Assembly (NCBI RefSeq): GCF_029784165.1
Contig: NC_073696.1
Location: forward strand, 102,478,065-102,542,064
Origin: Wyeomyia smithii
Taxonomy: Eukaryota > Arthropoda > Insecta > Diptera > Culicidae
DNA length: 64,000 nucleotides
Reading direction: 5' to 3'
Position 1 is the stretch's first letter; each line of letters opens with the position of its first letter. Below the pieces are notes generated by a model. It was not told the DNA's origin. It made no database searches and saw only the letters and a list, made by a program, of their open reading frames with translations. Shown here in pieces: positions 34,661-45,890 of this stretch. The position numbers and the translations under genes were made by a program.

Positions 34661-34762
34661 GGGTATCGAACGTCTTCGTCAGTGGGTTTCTTCGGCTCCT
34701 TTGCATAAGATTGCTGCAGAAAAACTGCCGAAGAAAACCACTGACGAAGACGTTGGATACCC
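34661..34762. mobile_element. MITE, family copy 3
   Basis: Starts GGGTATCGAACGTCTTCG and ends GACGTTGGATACCC. TA on the left, AA on the right (probably mutated). It lies 57 bp after the SINE duplication. Confidence 0.8.
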
Positions 34763-37065
34763 AACTAACTTTAAAAAATTCGCGTTAAAAGCGAAACGAA
34801 AAGGTATCTATTAATCTGTTTCCACAGCAAATAGAACGATAATGGGTAATATCTTCTGAATTCTGTGAATTTCCACCACTATTTCGATTGAGACGATGAA
34901 ATAATTCAACTGAAGGAGTCAATTAGAATATAACTAAACGAGATTTTTTTCTCATTACGCTCTTTTTGAGGCGGCTATTTTTGGCATGGCTACAGTCAGT
35001 AGCAGAAAACACCCGTTCAATAGCATATCACGTCAAATTATGAGTTTTCAGATAGATGTCGGTTGAAAAGCTAAGCACGGGCTACCAGCAGGTAATGCTA
35101 GAGTGCGACATTGGAATCAAGCTGAGCATCTAACTTTCGGGTCGAGGTTTGTTGACTTAAATCTGCATAGTAAATATTTGCCTCTTTGAAAGCAAGTAAA
35201 GCATGAAGTGAGCCGTTGGATGCTAAATCATGCACCGTTTTAACGCTAATCAACTGTGCAGGGACCGCTCAGGTTCAGATACACTCGAGTACGTCTCTAA
35301 TTAGCAAAACAGTTCCTAATTGCCACGGCGGTGGTTAAAATTAACTGACACGACTAGAATCTATCTGTTTGGTGCTGTGACATTTTGCGACAGGTATGAG
35401 TTCGAACCATAGAGATCCAGGTTGAAAGTAGTTCTTTAGCAATCAATCTGTCGATTTCATCTTGAATCAATTTTCTCAAATTGAATTGTACTGTTGTGTG
35501 AAAATTTATCGAAAATAAAATATTGATGCATCGTATAACAGCTTAGACTTCATAGCCCGGCAGTACATACATCAAGTTTGTGCTATCACCTGCACTGAAA
35601 TAATTTTACAGTGACCACTGCTTTGCATTCAAAGCCAATTAAATAATTAAAACATCCGGCGCCGATTAAGTGACTACAACATCATAAAAGTGTCGCTGGC
35701 AGCTGTTAACTGAAATTAACTTCCAGCAGCGTTTATTAAATTAAATGCACTATGCTCTAGTTCAGCTTCCGGCACACTCCAATAAACTACCTCCGAGTAG
35801 TGTTTGCTTAAAACGAAACGTTCATGGCCGCACAAAATATCCAATAGTAGAATCAACTTATTTGATTCAAAACATTGTTATTGAAGTCGCTGTAACAAGT
35901 TTCAAAATGATCATAACATTAGTCTCGATGCCATGTTTAGTACACCGAAGTTAGAGTGCATGTTTGTTTATACATTTAACAAACAGTATTTTCCGTCCAA
36001 TACGCTTGACGATTCACTTTCGTTACAGTTACAGAACACTGTGATCAAATAAATTGAATGTAGTACATAGTTTAATATAACTTGTTTGTATGAGTTTGTG
36101 CCGTTGCAACCTACCAACTTGTAAGTGACACAAATTTATCAAACAAAAATTACTTTCGACCAGCACAAATTATGACCATTTCTATGCGTTTCGCGATCGC
36201 GTTCTCAGTGCACGTTTTAATTAGTGCGAACTTCGAACCGACCGCTCGTCGCGAGATAGTATTTATCATCTAGCGCCAATTCGCTTGATTTAGTTACAGT
36301 TTTGTAAGCGGTTGTTGCCTGATAGACGAAAGAAGCTCAGCAGCCGGACACTGAAGTGTACTAAGCAATAAACCTGCCCCGTTGAATTCACTTGAGATCT
36401 ACGAGTTACCCTTTACCGTAGAATACTACCTTTAATGTGGCCTATAAATAACAAGAAGAATAACTATTTTTATAGTGTCGGTCAAGTGAAACAAATAACT
36501 CCTTGACTGTTTTTCGCCACGGAAACTGCAAACATTATAGGCCATGTGTGTGTGTGTGTATTTTGGATTTGCGATGTAATTGTTTTAAACCTATCAGGGA
36601 CAGCTGTGGGGAACACGAAATTATGACTTTTGGTTTTCGTTCTGGGAAGATTTGTCGTTTGCCAGCTGCACCGTCGAATAGCGAACTGTTTGGAATTCTC
36701 TTGGAAAAGATGCTCTGTTTTAGTTTCGGACAGCACAGTTAGCATTTAATGGAATTGCGCGTTCTGGAAATTAGAAGGTGACTCCACTAATACCGGAAAG
36801 CGTGGGAGCAATTTATTATGTGCAGAACAAAACAGAGAAATCAGAGTTTTTCCAATTCAGTACATTACGTGTTAGTTATTCTTCATTTTCCGAATAATAA
36901 TGAGCTTCTTCGAACAAATTTATACGACTCAAAAAAAAGTACAGGGGTTTGGCTATGAGTTATATAAAATTTATAATTTTAAATTAACAGTTTCATTTAA
37001 AGGGTAGCAAACAACATTAGCTACAAAGGCTGTACACAACCTTACGGGTCAGTAGCGAAACGCTA
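34763..37065. other. Repeat-poor region, possible upstream exon or promoter
   Basis: The stretch with the fewest recognisable repeats in the window. A less AT-rich block at 36175-36330 has an initiator-like TCAGTG near 36207 followed by CGACCGCTCGTCGCGAG, the look of an insect promoter and 5' UTR, but nothing downstream can be tied to it. A short (GT)n run is at 36545-36560. No ORF of substance. Confidence 0.25.
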
Positions 37066-37073
37066 TATACCAT

Positions 37074-37978
37074 TAGGGTGGGGAAAAATGATCGATTTTC
37101 CAGAACCAAGCTTTTTTGGTTCCTTTTGAGGCCCCAAACAACCCTAAACTTACCGAAAGTTGATTGGTTTTGTCTCCGCTTGGCGCATTGCATTTCAAAT
37201 TTGTATGGAAATTTATATGAGAAAACTTACTTTTTTACATTTACCTTTCTAGAGAGCTCAATAATACTCTAATAATGCACTACATTATGTTAAAGTATAG
37301 TATTTTAGATGCCTAACAACTTTGCCGAGGACACTGAAGAGCTAGGATGTCCATAAGAAGTGCTATAGCTGTTTAAAGTTGAGTGTGTCGATTTAAATGC
37401 AGAAAATCTTGTTTTCTGCCAACATTCCATATGTACCGGTGTCAGCAGGATTCCCATAAGAAGTAACCTGTCGTAACGAGTTTATACACTCAGCTGTATC
37501 AAGCAAACAAATTTAGTTCAACATTCTAGGCGTTGGTAGAATCTAAAACAAGTTTCAGAGGTCACTTCTGATGGAAATTTGACTGATGCCGGTACACTGG
37601 CAGTGTTGGCAGAGAAAATGATTTGCAACATAAATTTCGACATACTCAACTTTGAACAGCTCTAGTATTTTTTTGGGACACCCTAGGTCTTTGGTGTCTT
37701 CGGCCAAGTTGTTAGGCATCAAAAACACCTACCATTTGAAGTCATTAAACCTTTGGTTTGAGCCACTTTGAGCTCTTTAGAATGGAAAATGCAAAAAAGT
37801 TGGTTTTTCCATACAAATCTCCATATAAATTTGAAATGCAATGCGCCAAGCGGAGACAAAACCAATCGACTTCCGATAACTTTAGGATTGTTAAGGGCCC
37901 CAAAAAGAACAAAAAAACTTGGTTCTGGCCTTGTGCTATCAACTTTCGTTTTTTCCATAAAACGATTTCCCACTTTAA
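37074..37978. mobile_element. Imperfect palindromic element with 8-bp duplication
   Basis: Flanked by TATACCAT at 37066-37073 and 37979-37986. Arms mirror imperfectly: CCAGAACCAAGC, GTCTCCGCTTGGCGCATTGC and CCTAACAACTTTGCC on the left reappear inverted on the right. The centre near 37510 has mirrored words. Outside it, 37004-37056 and 38066-38115 are a diverged direct repeat. No coding sequence; the superfamily is unclear. Confidence 0.6.
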
Positions 37979-37986
37979 TATACCAT

Positions 37987-39123
37987 CGATAATGTATAAT
38001 TATACGAGTTGCTGGATTTGGCCTTTGCACCATGATGGTGGTCCCAAACTATCTTTTCAATACACACGATAGCAAATGAAATTTACTACAGAGGCTACAT
38101 ACATCCGTATGGGTCAACAGAACAATCCGAAATCATGCACTCAAAATAACGTATCCAACCTTGAAGCGAAGATGTTCCGTTATTCAAGTAATCTTCGTTT
38201 ACGTTCAATGTTCGCATCTTTTCAATGTTGTTTAACTGCAATATTGTAGCTTTACAAGCATAACAGTGTTGAGCAGAAGTTGTATTTGTTAAGGAAGTGT
38301 CGCATTTTCATCAATCATTGTAAAAAATAATAAGAATAAAACAATGACAACACGTTTTATTGTCAATTTTTAATGATAAATTTTGTGTCTTTTGCTTTAA
38401 CCTTTACAAGCTAATATCGATATCGCAAATTTTCAATAATGGAGTATTCTGGTTTTGATTAAATTGAATCCTACATAAAGTTTAAAGTTTAAAAAATTAT
38501 AATAATTCAGCTATCGCATTTCTCACTAAAGCGACAGTTTGCGCAGTTTTGCGCTACAGCGCACAGTATGCATTTGAAATCTTACGTTTTCACCTAAATT
38601 TTGGATGGCAAACCGCAGCAACAAAACTTTTAAGCAGCTATTCTACAAAAAACAGTTTTTTCATTATTTTTTAATTTCAGGCCTACTATGATCAAATTTT
38701 ACAATATCTAATGAAACAGATTTGTTTTGCATAGTATTCCAAACAACTTTTCCTTTGACGCCAAGAAAAATCAAGCTATCATTGAAGCTGCAGAGCGTTC
38801 AAAGTACTCTTTTTAAAAAATTATGCCAAAAAACGTTTTTTTTTGTGTCAGCTGTTACATATTCTTCAATATTCTTTCATTACTGCTATAATATTCAAGT
38901 GCTTAAATCCAAAATTCGAGTGCAATATCATTAAATCTGATTTTTTTGATCACTTTTCAAAGCTTGACATACTGACGTTTTTTGACATAATTTTTAAAAA
39001 TCAAATTAGTCCAAATCGATGTTTCAGGTCAGCAATATCAATTAAACAGCAAAACTATTTATAGAAAGGATGACCGAAGATGCTTAAGAGAAGAGTAGTT
39101 GAATAAATAAAGGTAATTATTAT
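37987..39123. other. AT-rich DNA, no clear feature
   Basis: Apart from the fragments noted for 38675-38830 and the direct repeat at 38066-38115, nothing is recognised. Confidence 0.3.
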
Positions 39124-39390
39124 AATTCAAATGCCCAAGCACATTTTACTCGCATAAATATTAGAGAAAATACGAAACATGATAAATTCAATCATCTTCT
39201 TATTTCCCTAGATCCAGGAGTCGACACTTATTTTGGAAAGAAAAAAATTCCAGATGAAGCATTATTTCTATTGAAGAAAATAATTGTTGAACCAGGGAAA
39301 GCTGAATCTGATCACAATTCAAAAAATGAAGAAACAGAAGAGGAAGATGATGATGATGCAAAAAAAGATGATGATTGTTTTGATTTGTAA
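39124..39390 (+). pseudogene. Decayed acidic-tail ORF of unknown origin
   Basis: An 89-codon open frame without a nearby ATG reads HFTRINIRENTKHDKF, ISLDPGVDTYFGKKKIPDEA and a tail EETEEEDDDDAKKDDD before TAA at 39388. It looks like real protein sequence. Upstream, 38675-38830 holds short helical fragments in two frames (AYYDQILQYLMKQ; DAKKNQAIIEAAERSKYSF) that could be earlier parts of the same relic. Family not recognised. Confidence 0.35.
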
Positions 39391-41499
39391 TCTTGTTTTA
39401 ATTTTTATTAAAAAATTATTCATATTATAGCAAAATTTTGTTAATTTGAAGACTCGTTCAAAAACTACGTAATCTTTTTCAGTGAGGAGGATGCCCAGTG
39501 GCGTTGCTTGTGGTTAGAAATAATATGATTCTGTTTCATAAAAAGTAAGGAAAAAAATCCAAAAAATCATTAAAAATTGAATCACGTGCTTTATGGACGG
39601 CTCTAAATAAAAAATGGATGCCAGATTCGTGTTCAGCATCCCAAAATTATCCAAATACCATGTTTTTGTCGCATTCATCGGAACTTTTTTTGCTTGGCCA
39701 GCCTTTGTATGATGTCGCCCCACTGTGCGGAGGCGTGGAACTTCTCGGGGCAATAACCACCACATTAAACCGATCAAATGCGGTGCCTTGGTGTTGCATT
39801 GGGATAGCAATATCGATGAATTTTAGTTTAAAGCGATAACAGGAATGTTCACGTAGGATACTTCAGTAACTGGCTGGTAATCGGTCAATGGATCAGTGGC
39901 GATTGGGAGACGTGGCACACAAAACGACGCACACTGTTTCCAAAGCTGCAATATTGCCTTCAGGAAAATTAATCCATTAATTATTTTCCATTTCATAGAA
40001 GTTATAATTTTGTGTTTAATCCATTTAACAGTGAGAAGCGACTTTTAATTTTTTCATTTTTGCATATAAAAATTCACTTTGCTCGGCAAACTTGTTGCAC
40101 ATTTTATAAGGATCTATTTAAATGGACTTTTGTGGAGTTTTCTACAGATTGACACTAAAAATCATTTTTTTCAATAAAACATTTAGCAGTGATTTTCTAC
40201 AATTTTTAAATATTCTACTTTGTTGTTTGCTATCACAAAACAAACAATTTCATCGAAGAAAGTTTATTTTTGTGTCTCATATTTTATCGGTTAGTGACGA
40301 TTTTTATTTAAACAATGCACTAATTTACTAACAGATATTTTTAAAATCTGCAAATATCTACAGTTTAAACCTTTTCTATATTTAAATATAAGTAAAACAT
40401 CATTTAATCCAGATATAGGAATTTGTCTCTCGCTGTCTCCTGTGCAGATATTTGTAAATAAATAAGTGCATTATTTTAATAAAAATCATGAATAACTAAA
40501 TAAACTTGAATGATAAAAATAAATTTTATTCGGTAAACTTGTGTGTTTTATGATAGTTAACAACATTGTAGAACATTAAAATTTTTTAGAAAATCACTAT
40601 AAAAAGTTATATTGAAAAAATGGTTTTTAGGGGCATTCTAGAGAAAACTTCACAATAGTTCATTTAAATTAGCAGATACAAGTATAGTGTCTTCGACAAA
40701 GTTGTTTCTTACAAAATGTGCTAAAACTTTACTCAGCAAAGCCCATTTTTATATGCAAAAATGAGAAAAATAAAAACTCATTTCTCACATTTAGGTAGAT
40801 TAATCACAAAATTCTAACTTCTAAAAAATGGAGAACATATAATAGAACAACTTTACTGAAGAAACTACGACTCCAGGATCATTATTTTTTGAGTTAAGAG
40901 TAATTAATGTAAATTAGCGCATTAATCTAGTAAAAATCGTCAGCAATCAAAAATATACGTAAGATAGAAATAAACTTTCTTCGAAGATATTGTTTGCTTC
41001 GTTGTAGCAAACAATTGAGTAGAACATTCAAAAATTGTAGAAAATCACAATAAAAAGTAAAATAGCAAAAAAAGATTTTTAGTAGTAATCTATAGAAAAC
41101 CTCACAAAAGTCCATTTAAATAGATAGATAGAAGTATGATGCATGGGCGTAGCCAGAATTTCGAATAGGGGGGGCAAGCTCTTCAAAATTTTAGAAGTAA
41201 AAAAATGGTACACTTAGGTCGCTTTTCACGCGGGTTTTTACGCGGCTTTTTTTACGTGGATCCCAGAATTTACGCGGTTTTTTACGCGGATTCCGAAATT
41301 TACGCCATTTTTACGCGGATTCCGGAATTTACGCGTTTTTTACGTTTTTTTTTAGTGTGTTTTGAAAAATAGAAATAAATACTAGTCTTTAGTGATTGTT
41401 ACATCAAGGCAACCAGTGGAAAGTTGTCCTTGACATCAGAGTGGAAAATTTGATTATTCTTTGTCCAACCTCGAATATAAATAGATGTTCTTTACTAAA

Positions 41500-41880
41500 A
41501 ACTTTTAAGTTCATTTTAAACTTTGGACATATTATTTTGGCGACGAGGATCTCAAGAATCCACGAACATGGCAGAAGATAGAGTTGATCAGCAGCCGCAA
41601 CCGGGAATTCGAGATATGATTCACAAGATGGCCCTAATTTTACAGCGGATAGCGGTCCAGCAGCAGCGTCAGTATCAAACCTCGGAGCAGATTTTGGAGT
41701 CCCTCTCTTCGAACATCATCGAGTTTGTCTTCGACGAAGAAAACGGAGTTACGTTTGGATGTTGTTGTTTAACCGCTACCAGCACTTCTTCGAGAACGAT
41801 GCAGGCCAGCTGAATGATGCGGCGAAGGTACAGTCTTCGGGTATCAAACGTCAAACGTTCCGGAAGCGGTTCATGTGACT
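41500..41880 (+). pseudogene. Ty3/gypsy gag-like fragment in the hAT element
   Basis: The motif TTTGGCGACGAGGAT before the ORF is typical of the leader of some insect Ty3/gypsy elements. The frame (41523-41813) reads EDRVDQQPQPGIRDMIHKMA and ESLSSNIIEFVFDEENGVTF, as at the start of such gag proteins; a frameshift follows, after which YQHFFENDAGQLNDAAKVQ is readable in another frame. Inactive. Confidence 0.55.
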
Positions 41881-42123
41881 TTTCACGATTGTTGTTGACC
41901 ATCTGCCGATGAACACTCAGCAAGCAGAGAGCACTCAACCGCTGTTCAAATATTGTTGTGCTGAACGAGCGTTCAATCGTGCATGTTTCCATGGTAGAGC
42001 AAGTGAAATTTTAACTGCTTTCTCAGTCGCAGGGAAGAAAGAACGGGCTTTAGTTAGAAGGTCTATAAGATCCAACTCTTACAAGTTCTTACGGTCTGCT
42101 CTCATGCTGCTGCAATGTTAATA

Positions 42124-42342
42124 TCAAACTTCCACTTCTTCAACAAAATTGTCAACTTCATAAAAAATTACGAAATTTTCGGTTTTGCGCTTGAACTCTT
42201 CCAACGAAATGCGTATTACGTTAGCGGGATGCAGCAAGGACAACGCGTAGGCAGGTGCACTATCTTCATCGAACCGTGTTTCCAGTGAGGTTACAAGAGA
42301 ATCAAGGTAAGGAATTATCACAGCTCGGTTCCAATACTCCGA
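42124..42342 (-). pseudogene. hAT transposase fragment
   Basis: Reads EYWNRAVIIPYLDSLVTSLE then TRFDEDSAPAYALSLLHP. This is the segment before the dimerisation domain of hAT transposases (the IPYLD..I..L..RF pattern). Only about 70 residues remain, so it is inactive, but it confirms the class of the host element. Confidence 0.7.
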
Positions 42343-42865
42343 GCTAGTTTATGCATGCGGATTTACCCGGCACTTTTGTCGCTGCAATATCCTTGGTGGA
42401 TCAACTGAAAATCCTGTGCAATTCCACGCAACATAGCGCAAGCATTTCAATCAATTATTTTTGATCTGGCTGATACTTTACACAGATGTTTCTATGGGCT
42501 AAAGATGTCGTTTTGTGCTATTAGAGTTATTGAAAACAAAATTCTGCACCAATGTCAACATTGGGGGGGGGGGCAACGCCCCCCCCCTGGCCCCCTCTGG
42601 CTACGCCTATGGTATGATGTCTTCCACAAAGTTGTTTCTTTTAAAATTTGCTACAACTGTGCTGAGCAAAATGGATTTATATATTCCAAAATGAGAAAAG
42701 TAAAATTTGTTTCTCACTGTTGAGTGGATTAATCATGGAATTGCTATAACATGGAGAATAATTAATGGAACAACTTTGCTGAACACGTTACGGCTCTATA
42801 ATCAATGTTTTTAGGTCCAAATAATTTCGATCACGTTTTTGCAGCTTTGGAAACAGTGTGCGCCG

Positions 42866-43299
42866 GTTTAATCTGATTGGTAAAGTCAACTAGCGTAAAG
42901 CGATCGACACGCCATCCGAACGGACGACTAACTGAGGGACAAACAAAAAAATATGGGCAAATATCGATCAAATAATGATGTTCACAAGCATTACTGATTT
43001 GGATAGCGATGTTGTTTTCGATATCGATGAGGCAATTATCGATGTTCTATTTCAAATATTAACAACCCTATCTGTTATACGAAAAAGAATAAATTTCTGC
43101 ATGCTCTGTTATACGTGACTACTGAGAGTTTAACTTCCGGTAGGCGTGTCATTGTGGAGTAGAGCGAATCAAACAACAACAAATTGATTCTGAAGTCAAA
43201 TCGTTTGTTTACTTTAGCGTCAATTGTGCTTGGTAAAGCATTGTTTTAGCTCTGATTGGCCGAAACATGCGTTCAACAAGGCTCTACATTTTTCAATAG
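42866..43299. other. No recognised feature
   Basis: AT-rich sequence between the fold-back and the mariner element, nothing identified. Confidence 0.3.
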
Positions 43300-43301
43300 T
43301 A

Positions 43302-44165
43302 AAGAGTGATTTTTTAAGAGTTTGGTTTTTCTTTAAAAAACGCTTAAAAATTACAACACTGTATGAAATCTTAATTTAAGCCGATAAATTGGTTTATGCC
43401 ATTTACTTTTTATACATAATTTCATTCAAATGTTGGCCACGGCTACGTTTTAAATGGTACGTTTTAAGTCTAATTTTGGGTCTCCTTTTCGAGCATTTCG
43501 GCTGGTATCTCGCGAATAACGCGTGTAATGTTGTCTTCAAAGGCTGGAATTGTTATTGGCTTATCCGCATAGACGAGAGACTTAACGTAGCCCCACAAAA
43601 AATAATCTAGCGGTGTTAAATCGCATGATCTAGGCGGCCAATTCACCGGTCCATTTCGTGAAATGAATTGCTCACCGAACTCATTCCGCAATATGTCCAT
43701 TGATTCGCGCGATGTGTGGCACGTTGCTCCGTCTTGCTGAAACCATATGTCAACAAGACCCAGCTCTTTCATTTCCGGCAAAAAAAAATCAGAAATCATC
43801 GCACGATAGCGAGCGCCATTGACCGTAAAGTTGCGATTTTGATCATCTTTGAAGAAGTACGGACCAATGATGCCTCCAGCGTGTAAATCGCACCAAACCG
43901 TGCATTTTTCTGGGTACATTGGCGATTCTTGTATTGCCTCTGGTTGCTCTTCGATCCAAATACGGTAATTTTGCTCATTAACATACCCATTTAACCACAA
44001 TTTGAACACAATTTTGCGCGAAAAACATTTTTCACTGGCGCAAGTCTGTTCATGGTGAAATGGCAAACCAAACTGAGTACATTAGACTTTGACAGCTGTC
44101 AGAATTCTCGCGTGAACTGTCAAATCTGAATACACGAAAAACCAAATAGCGAAAAAATCACCCTT
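43302..44165 (-). mobile_element. Tc1/mariner element, internally deleted
   Basis: Ends AAGAGTGATTTTTT and the near-mirror AAAAAATCACCCTT, flanked by TA on each side (43300-43301; 44166-44167). The inner part of the inverted repeat includes TTTGGTTTTT. 864 bp, shorter than a usual 1.3-kb element; the 5' half of the gene is gone. Confidence 0.85.
43470..44066 (-). pseudogene. Mariner-type transposase, C-terminal two thirds
   Basis: 198 codons: VWCDLHAGGIIGPYFFKD (first catalytic Asp), DIWFQQDGATCHTSRESMD (second Asp) and WPPRSCDLTPLDYFLWGYVK (third Asp in PLD). The second and third Asp are separated by 41 residues, giving a DD41D spacing, unlike classical mariner DD34D; the rosa-like group has this spacing. 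The N-terminal helix-turn-helix part is missing, so the protein cannot recognise ends. It breaks down the strand-cutting region only partly: the catalytic core is readable. Confidence 0.85.
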
Positions 44166-45146
44166 TATAATAGCTAGCATCACCAAATCAAAATTTTTTG
44201 CAGCCTGGTGGACGTATCGCTAATTTTCCAATCGATTGCTGTAAGAATGTATAAAATCTGTTGGAAACTGAGCATACGAAAGTGGACGTGGATGTTTTCG
44301 TTTTTTCGATTTGTACCCCTATGTTTGTTGCCGCATAACGCAATTCTACGTCAAAAAGAACCATAAACATTGATCTGTTTTAATTTTTTGGTATAAATAA
44401 AGTATATCACTTCTACGGTGACACCCTGTAGAATGTAGAATCCGCACGAGCAAAATCATCAGATATCGTAATCACAGAACTTTGTTCAAAAAAATTCATT
44501 GTCTTGATAAAGACGGTTCAGTTTTCCAATAATATGTATGACGATAGGAGCTTTAGAGGTTAAAGAATATTCAGAAAAAAAAACTAGTATTTGCAAACTC
44601 CAAAGCAGCATCATTGTAAAAGCTTCGCTCTGTTCGTCCAAAACTAACGATTGCCATTATGAAACAAGCACGCTGCCAAAAGCACGCTCGTGATTTGTTG
44701 AATTTCACCCATCATCCGCAAATTTATTTAAAAAAAAAGAAAACAACGTCAATCGTTATGTCACAAAGTTGATGATCATTTTTGATACCGATCAATTATT
44801 GGTTTTCGAAACTCGTTTAGTAATAAGTTCGGACGTATTTGTAAACGGCAGCTTCTAATTACTTCTCTCACAGTATACCACCCTACTAAACTAATAAATA
44901 GTCTTACGTCAAAAATCCTTCACTTTCCGCCCCCCCACCATTAGAATTGTGCAACGCGATTAGTAGAAAAGTAATAGTCAACACAGAAAGTTGTTGCGAC
45001 ACTACAGTTTTTAGAATGGTTTTATAGTCACACATTAACACCATCGACCACTACTGTCGTAAAGTTGTATTTTTCTGTCAGAGCATCAATAGATATAGTG
45101 TATTGAGAAATTTACGGTGACTGGCGCTGAGTTATTTATTTTTCAG

Positions 45147-45179
45147 CGGAAGCTCAAAGCGCTGGGTCTGGCGCCATCG
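45147..45179 (+). other. Candidate 33-nt micro-exon
   Basis: A GC-rich 33-base segment lies between a strong acceptor (TTATTTATTTTTCAG) and a perfect donor (GTAAGTATG) in AT-rich DNA. In one frame it encodes RKLKALGLAPS and in another EAQSAGSGAI, both open. Length is a multiple of three, so it could be skipped without changing the frame. No neighbouring exon of the same gene was found; a chance match is possible. Confidence 0.4.
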
Positions 45180-45541
45180 GTAAGTATGATATTGCTACTA
45201 GCAATTTAGATTTACGTGCTACGGTTAATAATATCTATTATTGTTGCAACGTTTGTGAGTAAGCAAACAGGTAGATGCACATATGCGTGGTGTGATTATA
45301 TCAGAACTGAAGAATAGTGAGCTGATGTTATACAAGCAGATAGATGTATTGTTGTTTTTTATATATTACGAGAGAGTGCGGTGAGAAATTCTGGTTTGCT
45401 CAATAAAAATTTACGTTGAAATTATTCTCCAACAACTTTTTTTTAAACCTAACTTGATTCTTTGGCAAAAAATCGGAAGATTTTTCCTTTTAAAATTATC
45501 TACCGGGAAATTTTTTGCCAAGATTTATGCAGTTGCAGTAG

Positions 45542-45890
45542 GGATGTTACGGATATCCGCATCCGCAAATCCGAAACATCCGCATGCAAATTGACATCCG
45601 CATTCGCATCCGCATCATACCATGCGGATATTAGAACAATATCGCTATAAAGTTTTGTAGAAAAATTTTCCTTGGTGTATTTACTGCTCGCTTAAATAAT
45701 TTTTGCACTGGGGAGCGTCATGGCCATGTGGAATGAGCAAAATAAAACACAAGGGATGTTACGGATATCCGCATCCGCATCCGCATCCGCGAATGCGTAA
45801 CGTCCGCATGAAAATTGACATCCGCATCTACATCTGCATCCGTAATCATATAACCGCAGATATCTGAAAAATCACATCCGTAACATCCCT
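45542..45890. repeat. Two copies of a CATCCG-hexamer element
   Basis: GGGATGTTACGGATATCCGC starts at about 45542 and again at 45754. The second copy is complete and ends ATCCGTAACATCCC at 45890, the mirror of its start. The body is an irregular array of GCATCC. The first copy lacks its right end. Confidence 0.7.

Larger units (their letters stand above)
41142..42611. mobile_element. Chimeric hAT element with 8-bp duplication
   Basis: Ends CATGGGCGTAGCCAG and CTGGCTACGCCTATG with GTATGATG at 41134-41141 and 42612-42619. Inside are a piece of hAT transposase on the minus strand and, on the plus strand, a Ty3/gypsy gag-like segment. G and C runs lie just inside both ends. Another left end of this family stands at 49072. 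Confidence 0.85.
39930..42860. mobile_element. Transib-like fold-back element 3, split by a hAT element
   Basis: Ends CACACTGTTTCCAAAGCTGC and the exact mirror GCAGCTTTGGAAACAGTGTG, flanked by CGACG (39925-39929) and CGCCG (42861-42865). These match the CGNCG target known for Transib and differ at one base. Inside, blocks around TTTGCATATAAAAATTCAC and its mirrors recur at about 40060, 40740 and 42670, giving a complex fold-back. The net length without the hAT at 41142-42611 and its 8-bp duplication is 1453 bp. No transposase of its own was seen. Confidence 0.75.

Noticed and set aside
39124..39390. Endogenous viral element
   Set aside because: No motif of a known virus family could be named, so the origin is left open.
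41675..41992. Minus-strand 105-codon ORF
   Set aside because: It is antisense to the gypsy gag-like fragment and has no recognisable motif.
45752..45890. CRISPR-like array of GCATCC repeats
   Set aside because: The repeats are hexamers without spacers in a eukaryotic genome; a simple repeat inside a MITE explains it.
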